A stretch of DNA of 6,506 nucleotides, from assembly GCA_005879435.1 (NCBI GenBank), contig VBKX01000224.1, forward strand, positions 8,273 to 14,778, in the 5' to 3' direction. A program made the translations under genes and the position numbers. Of the stretch, positions 1-5,575 are shown piece after piece. The notes under the pieces were generated by a model. It saw only the letters and a program-made list of their open reading frames with translations. It ran no database searches and was not told the DNA's origin. This DNA is from Deltaproteobacteria bacterium (GTDB taxonomy: Bacteria > Desulfobacterota > Binatia > UBA9968). Each line of letters starts with the position of its first letter. The first letter of the stretch is position 1.

Positions 1-855
1 CGCAAGCTCAGCGCGGAAAATAAGATCATTCTTAACCAGCTGACCTTCGGCGAAAAAATCGAAAGCCCGACGGCGACGAAGCTGCCCGTGCTGCTCGCCG
101 TCGCCTTGCTGAAAGACCGCAACGGCGTGATCGACGTCGATCTGCCGATCAGCGGCTCGCTCGACGATCCCCAGTTTAGCGTCGGCGGAATCGTGTTGCG
201 GATTATCATCAACATTATCACGAAAGCAGTCACGGCGCCGTTCTCACTCATCGCCTCGGCGTTCGGCGGCGGTGGCAGCGGCGACGAGCTGAGCTATATT
301 GAATTTGCCGATGGCCGCGCCACCCTCGACCCGCCGCAGCGGGAAAAGATCGCGACACTGGCGAAGGCAATGAACAATCGTCCGGCACTCAATCTTGAGA
401 TCACCGGCCGCGTCGATCCGGTCAGCGATCTCGACGGGCTCAAACGAGTCGGCATCGAACGCAAAGTCAAGGCTCAAAAGCTGAAGGATCTCGCGCGCAG
501 AGGCCAGCCGCCGCGATCGGTGGACGACGTCCAAGTCGATAAAAGCGAATATGCGCGCTATCTAAAAGACGCCTACGGCGATGAAAGTTTTCCCAAACCG
601 CGCAACGTGATCGGTTTAGCGCAAGACTTGCCGGTCCCGGAGATGGAAAAATTGATGATGCAGTATGCCAAGGTGAGCGACGAGGATCTGCGTCAACTCG
701 CCAGCCAGCGCGCGCAAGTCGTACGGGACACGCTGCTCGCCAACAATCAAGTCGCCGCTGAACGCCTATTCGTCGTGGCCGCTAAACCCCTTTCGAGCGA
801 GGAACGGGCCAAGCTCAAGGGCAAACCCAACCGCGTCGATTTTACGATGAAATAG
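1..855 (+). CDS. DUF748 / AsmA-like envelope protein, C-terminal part (5' end outside window)
   Basis: The reading frame is open from base 1 to the TAG at 853-855, giving 284 visible residues; the start lies upstream. The visible part begins in a typical DUF748 segment: NQLTFGEKIES, then KLPVLLAVALLKDRNGVID and LPISGSLDDPQFSVGG (about residues 13-63), followed by a hydrophobic stretch and a glycine-rich linker (about 64-95). DUF748 proteins are large AsmA-related envelope proteins, usually several times this length, and are thought to act between inner and outer membrane; their exact role is not settled. From about residue 97 the sequence resembles an OmpA C-terminal fold: an IEF.DG.A.L strand, a helix, then LEITGRVD (about 132-139), and a late helix with R.Q.VRD.L (about 233-248). 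A charged insertion of roughly 90 residues separates the two halves. GTG at 88 is an internal codon, not the start, because homology continues upstream of it. Family call is confident; function is inferred. Confidence 0.85.
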   Translation, partial: RKLSAENKIILNQLTFGEKIESPTATKLPVLLAVALLKDRNGVIDVDLPISGSLDDPQFSVGGIVLRIIINIITKAVTAPFSLIASAFGGGGSGDELSYIEFADGRATLDPPQREKIATLAKAMNNRPALNLEITGRVDPVSDLDGLKRVGIERKVKAQKLKDLARRGQPPRSVDDVQVDKSEYARYLKDAYGDESFPKPRNVIGLAQDLPVPEMEKLMMQYAKVSDEDLRQLASQRAQVVRDTLLANNQVAAERLFVVAAKPLSSEERAKLKGKPNRVDFTMK

Positions 856-969
856 CCCTCAGTGGCATCGAACGCCGCGTGCCGGAACCCCAACTCGATG
901 CGCACTAAATAAATCCAACGCGGACTGCGTGAAGTATACCAAGGATTCGAATACTAAGACTCTTAATCT

Positions 970-993
970 TCGTGCTCTCGTGCCCTCGTGGTT
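970..993. repeat. Short tandem array, three degenerate 8-bp units (TCGTGNNN)
   Basis: Three consecutive units, TCGTGCTC, TCGTGCCC and TCGTGGTT, lie head to tail with an exact 8-bp period. No matching inverted array was found nearby, unlike the two other arrays in this window. The length is small, so chance cannot be excluded, but the period equals that of the other intergenic arrays. Confidence 0.5.
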
Positions 994-1113
994 AGACTGT
1001 CCGTCTACTCGAGCGACATAGTATCGGCACTGCAGATCACTTGCCCGTCCGTAGAAAACTCTTAAGTCGCTTACAGCAACGAGCAAGGAAATTGCCGGGT
1101 GCTTTTCGTCAAG

Positions 1114-1142
1114 TTGTAGCGGTCGTCCTTCTGTTATAGATT
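1114..1142 (+). promoter_or_regulatory. Possible sigma-70-type promoter for the 81-residue gene
   Basis: TTGTAG (1114-1119) and TAGATT (1137-1142) are separated by 17 bp and lie just upstream of the AGGAGG ribosome binding site. Both hexamers match the consensus only partly, and an overlapping TATAGA at 1135-1140 is an alternative -10 with a 15-bp spacer. This is suggestive only. Confidence 0.25.
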
Positions 1143-1154
1143 CACTCTGCACTT

Positions 1155-1160
1155 AGGAGG
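1155..1160 (+). promoter_or_regulatory. Strong Shine-Dalgarno AGGAGG for the 81-residue gene
   Basis: A full AGGAGG lies 7 nt before the ATG at 1168. It fixes the start codon and is the main evidence that this short frame is translated. Confidence 0.8.
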
Positions 1161-1167
1161 CTCGTCC

Positions 1168-1413
1168 ATGTCTGAAGCAAGAAAAACCGCCAAACCGAAA
1201 GTCACCATCATTGCCAGCAAGGGTGCTAATCAAGCAATTAATTTTATGTTGGAAGACCGGGATGAATTGGAGTGGCTAGTCGCCATCGGCAGAAATCACC
1301 AGGGCGACATTTTCTTCTACGATACGGGCGGCGATATTATTCAAGATTTGGGCGCGTTGGAGTACATAAAGGAAAGGATCGTTAGAGATTACTTTGGCGA
1401 ATCCGAAGAATAA
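1168..1413 (+). CDS. Small hypothetical protein, 81 residues, low GC
   Basis: I do not recognise this protein. It starts at ATG behind a perfect AGGAGG and ends in TAA, so it is probably a real gene. The N-terminus is basic (ARKTAKPK, residues 4-11), the middle is a mixed strand/helix pattern (VTIIASKG, then INFMLEDRDELEWLVAIG, then GDIFFYDTGGDII), and the C-terminus is acidic (FGESEE). It has no signal peptide, membrane segment or cysteine, so a small soluble cytosolic protein is likely. A hand count gives about 45% GC (111 of 246), clearly lower than the neighbouring genes, which may mean transfer from elsewhere or a different selection on codon use. A GC-rich hairpin follows the stop immediately. 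It stands alone: the gap before it is 312 bp and the next gene is convergent. No function can be assigned. Confidence 0.75.
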   Translation: MSEARKTAKPKVTIIASKGANQAINFMLEDRDELEWLVAIGRNHQGDIFFYDTGGDIIQDLGALEYIKERIVRDYFGESEE

Positions 1414-1414
1414 C

Positions 1415-1431
1415 CCGCGCTTGATGCGCGG
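1415..1431 (+). terminator. GC-rich hairpin right after the 81-residue gene
   Basis: CCGCGC (1415-1420), loop TTGAT, GCGCGG (1426-1431) forms a perfect 6-bp stem two bases after the TAA. There is no T-run behind it, so it is not a textbook intrinsic terminator, but its place directly after a stop and before a convergent gene fits transcript termination or 3'-end protection. Confidence 0.45.
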
Positions 1432-1433
1432 CC

Positions 1434-1555
1434 GTTCAAACGTTCAAGGTTCAAAAGTTCGATCGTCAATACCCGGAGTTGATTCGCCAACGACACACAC
1501 GTGGTATTTGTCCTCTCTCAACACCTTGAACCGTTGAACACTTGAACCTTGAACG
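1434..1555. repeat. Inverted pair of GTTCAA-type arrays between convergent genes
   Basis: The left arm repeats GTTCAA-like words starting at 1434, 1442, 1449 and 1457 (GTTCGA in the last). The right arm repeats TTGAAC, the complement, at 1526, 1534, 1542 and 1549. Spacing is 7 or 8 bp throughout. The best paired segment is a perfect 14-bp arm, CGTTCAAGGTTCAA at 1441-1454 against TTGAACCTTGAACG at 1542-1555, enclosing 87 bp. The element fills the gap between the 81-residue gene and the convergent ubiD-like gene, so it could act as a bidirectional 3'-end structure, but the large loop and lack of a T-tract make this uncertain. No terminal duplications or transposase are seen. Confidence 0.75.
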
Positions 1556-1561
1556 AATCCG

Positions 1562-2947
1562 CTAACTCCCCGGTATCTTCGGTTTAGTCCTCAGCGGCGG
1601 CGCGTCCGCCGGCAGATAATCTTCCAAATGTACCGTTTCCCAACCCACCGGACGCAACCGTTCGAATTCATCGCGCCGTTTGGCATCGCACTCAGGCGGT
1701 TTGGTTGCGTCGACGATCATCTTGCCCCCAATGCGGTGCCATCCCGGCGCTCCGGGATGACCGAACTCCGGACAGGATGGATCCATCGCATGGATTTTTG
1801 ACCCCGAAATAATGGTGATGTCCTCTGCCGGATTGACGCGCGTGTTGATCGACCAGAGCACTTCCGCGTAGTTAAAGATATCGACGTCGACGTCGACGGC
1901 AATGGCGATTTTCGGATGCTGATACTCGCTCGACAGCACCGACATCAAAACGTTTTTCGCCTCGCCGTAATAACGCGGCTTCATCTGCACGACCACGCCG
2001 AAGATTCCCGGCATCACTAAAACATTTCTGACATCCGCGGAGCCGCCGACATTGCGCGCACGGCGCAGAATCTGTGCCGACATCGGCACTTTGTGATACA
2101 CGCAACCCTCGACCTCGGTGCCGTTCTGGACGTTTTTGAAAATCGCATCGTCGCGCATCGTGATTGCTTTGATATTGACGATGGGATTCATGCCGGAACC
2201 GGTAAGATAGTAATCTTGGAACTCGCTGAACGGGACTTCAGGCAATCTCATCTTCGGCGGAATTTCTCATTCAAGAATGATCTCCGCAAAGGCCGGGACT
2301 TCCAAGTCGACGGTGCGGCACTTGACCAATTCGACGTCCTCTTGCAGCAACGCCGATGCGATCTCCAACTCATCGACGCCGTACTGCGTCGTCGTCGCGG
2401 CCGCGAAATAGTACATCGGATGATGGCCGATCATGATCGCCACCGGCATCGGCTCATCCTGCGCTTCGTACATTTGATAATTGCTCCAGGCATGGCGCGG
2501 ATACAAGAGAATGCCGGTCTTCTTCGGACCCTTCATTTGCAGACGATGAAAGCTCAAGTTGCGACGCCCGGTTTCCGGGTTTTTCGTGATCATCAATCCC
2601 GAGCCGATGAACGGTCCGCCGTCGCGGATTCCCGCCTGATGGATCGGCATCTGTCCGGTTTCGACCAATCGGGTCGTACCGAGCTTCTCGGTTCGACGCA
2701 CGAACTCCGGAATCATCTCCTCACGAGGCGTGCCAAAGGCCACCGGCGCCAGCGATACGTCACCCGGCGCTTGTCCTAAGCACCGCCAACCGGGATAGCC
2801 GGGAAGATTTTCGAACAGCAATCCACGGTCGCGCGCCTGCCACAACAGCGCGCCCATTTGCGTGCGCGGATCGACCGGCTTACTGATGCGCGCCAACAAT
2901 CCGGCATTTTCCAGTTGAGCGATCCAAGTACGCATGTCTTGGGGCAT
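1562..2947 (-). pseudogene. UbiD-family prenyl-FMN-dependent decarboxylase, interrupted by in-frame TGA
   Basis: Read through one TGA, the frame gives 461 residues, close to full length for the UbiD family. These cytosolic enzymes use prenylated FMN (made by UbiX) and a divalent metal to decarboxylate or carboxylate aromatic and alpha,beta-unsaturated acids. The first half (1-226) has the conserved start MPQDMRTWIAQLE, DPRTQMGALLW, FENLPGYPGW, and the cofactor/metal region with N130, R135 and H152 and the AEIILE motif (E222). TGA is codon 227, where the family has the glycine of E-G. After it EIPPK continues in the same frame into PFSEFQDYYLTG, the TEVEG acidic segment (E278, E280) and DVDVDIFN. 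ATG at 2947 is chosen because GGAGGA lies 7 nt upstream and homology begins there; 20 codons upstream to 3007 are not family-like. The second half has no good ribosome binding site. EVPFSEF replaces the usual EGPFGEF. No ubiX is in view; an MFS gene is divergent. Substrate unknown. Confidence 0.85.
2267..2269 (-). other. In-frame TGA at a conserved glycine codon of the ubiD-like gene
   Basis: On the minus strand the codons run CTT GAA TGA GAA ATT CCG. The reading frame on both sides encodes UbiD-family sequence with no shift. A single G-to-T change of GGA would create it. The overlapping ATG in another frame runs only ten codons, so it does not restart the second half. Confidence 0.9.
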
Positions 2948-2954
2948 GGACGGT

Positions 2955-2960
2955 TCCTCC
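2955..2960 (-). promoter_or_regulatory. Shine-Dalgarno GGAGGA deciding the ubiD-like start
   Basis: The plus strand reads TCCTCC, giving GGAGGA on the coding strand, 7 nt before the ATG at 2947-2945. This supports the internal ATG over the first ATG of the open frame at 3007. Confidence 0.7.
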
Positions 2961-3015
2961 GAGTCAACCAATAAGTCGCGAACATGCATATCACGGCACA
3001 AGCGCAATCGGAACC

Positions 3016-3105
3016 TGGAGTGATGGAGTATTGGAGTATTGGAGTACTGGAGTGTTGGAATTTATAACCCACTACTCCATCACTCCCACATACTCCAACT
3101 CTTCC
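3016..3105. repeat. Inverted pair of TGGAGTNN octamer arrays between divergent genes
   Basis: The left arm has six head-to-tail 8-bp units beginning TGGA, at 3016, 3024, 3032, 3040, 3048 and 3056; two (3024 and 3032) are identical TGGAGTAT. The right arm (about 3073-3105) carries the complementary word ACTCCA with a period near 9 bp. The best pairing is a perfect 14-bp arm, GGAGTGATGGAGTA at 3017-3030 against TACTCCATCACTCC at 3073-3086, with a 42-bp interval; a second register pairs 3031-3039 with 3090-3098. It lies upstream of both the ubiD-like gene and the MFS gene, so here it cannot be a simple terminator. A cruciform, a protein-binding array or a folded leader are possible. Confidence 0.8.
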
Positions 3106-3109
3106 GCGC

Positions 3110-3138
3110 TTGACTGCCAATGTCGCTTCTCTTACGGT
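3110..3138 (+). promoter_or_regulatory. Candidate sigma-70-type promoter for the MFS gene
   Basis: TTGACT (3110-3115, five of six consensus bases) is followed after 17 bp by TACGGT (3133-3138), which keeps the three most conserved -10 positions. Initiation near 3145 would leave a short leader before the ATG at 3173. It starts directly after the octamer repeat, which would then sit in the upstream control region. A second AT-rich box, TATAAC, lies at 3157-3162. Confidence 0.35.
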
Positions 3139-3172
3139 GCGGCACATGGCCTCAATTATAACCTTGTTCGGC

Positions 3173-4336
3173 ATGGAGAAGCTGGCTCCGGCGAAAGCTC
3201 GCGCGTTGAGCATCGTATACGCAGCCAGCATAACGCTAATGATGGGCGTCAACTTTATTCAGCCCGCTCTGCCAGGCTTGACTCAACCGTTCGGCGTCAC
3301 CGACGCACAGCTCTCATGGGTGATGACGCTATTCATCGGCGTGATCGCTGACTTATACGGGCGGCGCCTGTTGCTTGGCCTCGGATTGATCGTTTTCGGA
3401 ATTTTCGGCGCGGCGATGGCGTTCGCGCCCACTTTCGGCTGGCTACTGACCTTTAGAGCTCTTCAAGGCATCGGCTTCAGCGCCGTCATCCCGCTCACCA
3501 TCGTGCTGATCGGCGATCTTTTGGAAGGCGACAACGAAATCAGCGGCCAAGGCCTCAAGGTTTTTCTCGACCGCATCGGTTACTTCGTGTTTCCACCCCT
3601 CGGCGGCTTGCTCGCGACCATCGCCTGGTTTTGGCCCTTCGCCTGTTACGTTATCGCCGTTCCCGTGGGCTTGATCGCGTTGTTTTGGATGCCTGAAACC
3701 AAAGGTAAGACCGGCGAGAAGCCCATGACTTATCTCGGCGACATATTGCGGCTCACGCGCCATCCGCGGCTGGTGATCGCGTTTTCCGCAGGCTTCTTGC
3801 GCTTCTTTCTCGACTACGGCTTTCTCACTTACTTCCCGCTTTTTCTCGTGCGCACCCAGGGCATTTCAATGGCGACGGCGGGGTTCCTCTATATCTTTTT
3901 TTCCGTCGGTGCGATGGCGACGTCAAGCCAGGCGGGGCGCATTGCCGCCGGCCACGACAAGGCCAATATTTTGTTCCTCGCTTTCCTGGTCAGCGGCGGC
4001 GCCGTGCTCGCCGTCCCCTTTATCCATGGCGCATGGCTGGTCGGTGGCGCACTTTTTTTCTACGGCCTCGCCAACGGCGTTATTTCACCCATGCAGAAGA
4101 GCTTGCTCACCCAGAACGCTCCGGCGGAATTGCGCGGCGGGATTGTTTCCTTCGACCGATTGATTCAACAGGTTTCCAAGACCACGTCGACATCGATCGT
4201 CGGCTTGCTCCTGGTCAGCGCCGAGCTATCGACAATTTTCTGGCTGCTTGGGATTCTTTCGATCGTGAGCGTCGCTTTAATGGCCTGTTTGTTGCCGCGC
4301 TCGCAGCGGGTGGTTTCGAGCGCAAGCGCAACCTAA
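3173..4336 (+). CDS. MFS transporter, DHA-type efflux family, with shortened TM2
   Basis: This encodes a 387-residue inner-membrane secondary transporter of the major facilitator superfamily, probably a proton-coupled exporter of small molecules. Seen in order: TM1 (about 12-30), the motif-A loop GVIADLYGRR (56-65), the motif-B arginine in FRALQGIG (R95), a motif-C-like GYFVFPPLGG (136-145), the central loop after MPETKGK, then a C-terminal set of hydrophobic helices and a loop with PAELRGG. Motif C points to the antiporter/efflux side of the superfamily. Between QLSWVMT and GVIADLYGRR only two residues (LF) remain, whereas relatives have about ten more, so TM2 seems truncated. The start is uncertain: ATG at 3173 leaves a usual short N-terminus but has no clear Shine-Dalgarno; ATG 3146 and TTG 3110 are alternatives. 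It diverges from the ubiD-like gene and may have exported a related aromatic or unsaturated acid, which is inference only. Confidence 0.85.
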   Translation: MEKLAPAKARALSIVYAASITLMMGVNFIQPALPGLTQPFGVTDAQLSWVMTLFIGVIADLYGRRLLLGLGLIVFGIFGAAMAFAPTFGWLLTFRALQGIGFSAVIPLTIVLIGDLLEGDNEISGQGLKVFLDRIGYFVFPPLGGLLATIAWFWPFACYVIAVPVGLIALFWMPETKGKTGEKPMTYLGDILRLTRHPRLVIAFSAGFLRFFLDYGFLTYFPLFLVRTQGISMATAGFLYIFFSVGAMATSSQAGRIAAGHDKANILFLAFLVSGGAVLAVPFIHGAWLVGGALFFYGLANGVISPMQKSLLTQNAPAELRGGIVSFDRLIQQVSKTTSTSIVGLLLVSAELSTIFWLLGILSIVSVALMACLLPRSQRVVSSASAT

Positions 4337-4397
4337 GCGGGGGGCCACGGGCGACGGCGGCGCGTTCGTCTCTAGGATCCGGACCCCGGTGTCGACA

Positions 4398-5537
4398 CTA
4401 ACCTTTTGGGATCGCGACGTCGGCGCTCATGCCCGGCCGTAGCACTTGATCGGGATCGTCGATCATAACTTCAGTCTCAAACATTTGTAATACGCGCGCT
4501 TCATCAGTCTGCGCGTTGCGTGGAGCAGTTCCACCTTGGCGGTGAATACGGCGCACGCCGCCGCTGAAGCTTCTGTCGGGAAAAGAATCGACGCGAATCG
4601 ATGCTCTATCGCCCGGATGCACGAACCGCAATTGCGCCTCCGGAAGATAAGCGCGCACCCATAGGCTCCCCGTGCGCAGCAATGTGGCCACCGGCTTGCC
4701 GGGGTCGACCAGATCGCCGGTTTGTAGAACCATGGCTTCCACCAAAGCATCCACAGGCGATTTGATTACGGTTTCATCCAACTGGGTGCGGATCCTTTGT
4801 ACCTTCGCTTGCGCCGCTTCGAGTGCGGATTTTGCCTGAGCGATCTCTTCCTTGCGGTAGCCGGCGCGGAGCTGGCGAAGCTTGGCATTTGCTTCGACCA
4901 CGCGCTGCCGTGGGCGTTCCAAGTCGTCCTCAACGGTACCTGCCAGCAGGAGATCATAGTGCTGTCGCGTAGCTTTCACTTTTTGCTCGGCTTCGGTCTT
5001 TTTCACGGTGGCTTCGTCAAGCTCTTGCCTGGCAATAAGATCGCGTTTGCTGAGGTCTTCCACGCGCTTCAAGAACTTGCTGGAGTTCTCTGCCTGGGCT
5101 TTCGCCTCCATCCAGTCCGTCATGGCCTGGTCGATCTGCCGGTGACGCGGTTTGGACGTTAGTTGAGCGAGTTCGGCCTGCGCTTGCTTCAGCACTGCTT
5201 CGGCTTGCTCGATCTCTTCGCTGCGATATCCGGCATTAAGAAGCGAATATTGGGCCCCCGCTTGCCGCAGATTCGCCTGGGCTTCGGCCAGGGACGCATC
5301 GAGCTCGCCAGGTTCTAAAAGCAACAAGGTTTCTCCGGCCCGGACAGTCTCGCCTTCACGCGCCACTACTTTGAGCACCCGTCCGCCGATTTTCGATCCG
5401 ACATGAATGTCATCCGCTTCGATATAGCCCGAAATGACAACGGATTCCCTGTTGCCGGCATAATTCCACAGTGAATAGCCCGTGCCGAGCACGAAGGCCG
5501 CAGCGAGGATCCCAGTAATGACCGTGATTCGTTTCAT
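4398..5537 (-). CDS. HlyD-family periplasmic adaptor (membrane fusion) protein, YbhG-like
   Basis: The 379-residue product has a single N-terminal membrane anchor (about 5-27), the first half of a biotinyl-lipoyl-like domain (ISGYIEADDIHVGSKIGGRV to LLLLEP, 35-76), a long alpha-helical coiled-coil hairpin (about 80-255), the second lipoyl half (DETVIKSPVDALVEAMV to VATLL, 254-287), and a beta-barrel/membrane-proximal region. The latter includes the conserved GGTAPRNAQTDEARV (335-349) and ends LRPGMSADVAIPKG. Such adaptors bridge an inner-membrane pump and an outer-membrane channel. The coiled coil has internal repeats: NAGYRSEEIEQA (101-112) and RAGYRKEEIAQA (224-235), with a weaker copy near 199-210. 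ATG at 5537 has GGAAGG 6 nt upstream. It is 38 bp downstream of the CDF gene in the same operon. The ABC permease and ATPase usually found beside YbhG-type adaptors are missing: the next gene is convergent after 61 bp. The family call is firm; the partner is unknown. Confidence 0.9.
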   Translation of the reverse strand: MKRITVITGILAAAFVLGTGYSLWNYAGNRESVVISGYIEADDIHVGSKIGGRVLKVVAREGETVRAGETLLLLEPGELDASLAEAQANLRQAGAQYSLLNAGYRSEEIEQAEAVLKQAQAELAQLTSKPRHRQIDQAMTDWMEAKAQAENSSKFLKRVEDLSKRDLIARQELDEATVKKTEAEQKVKATRQHYDLLLAGTVEDDLERPRQRVVEANAKLRQLRAGYRKEEIAQAKSALEAAQAKVQRIRTQLDETVIKSPVDALVEAMVLQTGDLVDPGKPVATLLRTGSLWVRAYLPEAQLRFVHPGDRASIRVDSFPDRSFSGGVRRIHRQGGTAPRNAQTDEARVLQMFETEVMIDDPDQVLRPGMSADVAIPKG

Positions 5538-5575
5538 GAACTACCTTCCAAAGCGCGCAAGGTTTTGTGAAGTGC

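Larger units (their letters stand above)
856..1167. other. 312-bp intergenic region with no convincing gene
   Basis: No coding frame here looks real. The 97-codon minus-strand frame covering most of it has no recognisable domain and part of its peptide is just the translation of a short DNA repeat. What can be seen is a 7-bp inverted repeat shortly after the upstream stop (GCATCGA at 865-871 and TCGATGC at 895-901, 23-nt loop, no T-tract), which is a weak terminator candidate at best. There is also an 8-bp-period repeat at 970-993, and a possible promoter and strong ribosome binding site for the 81-residue gene at the right end. Confidence 0.6.

Noticed and set aside
940..960. GGATTCGAATACT resembling a tRNA T-arm
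   Set aside because: The surrounding bases do not form acceptor, D or anticodon stems, so no tRNA cloverleaf can be built.
859..1152. 97-codon open frame on the minus strand in the first gap
   Set aside because: It has no recognisable domain or ribosome site, and part of the peptide is just translation of the TCGTG repeat.
1880..1900. Hexanucleotide repeat CGACGT in the ubiD-like gene
   Set aside because: It encodes the conserved D.DVDIF segment of the family at normal length, so it is explained by coding constraint and not by expansion.
2267..2269. Selenocysteine reading of the in-frame TGA
   Set aside because: The family has glycine, not cysteine, at this position, and I see no clear stem-loop of SECIS type directly after it.
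2093..2779. 228-codon plus-strand frame opposite the ubiD-like gene
   Set aside because: It is antisense to clear UbiD-family coding sequence, is rich in Arg and His as GC-rich shadow frames are, and has no family resemblance.
1434..3105. The two folded arrays as terminal inverted repeats of a transposon carrying the ubiD-like gene
   Set aside because: The two elements have unrelated sequences, each is self-complementary instead of matching the other, and there is no transposase or target duplication.
2776..3252. 158-codon minus-strand frame across the divergent control region
   Set aside because: It runs through the octamer repeat and overlaps the ubiD-like start in another frame; the peptide is low in family signal and repeat-derived in part.
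4389..4398. Perfect 10-bp palindrome GTGTCGACAC at the end of the HlyD-like gene
   Set aside because: It has no loop or T-run, overlaps the stop codon, and palindromes of this size occur by chance in GC-rich DNA; it is not a convincing terminator or operator.
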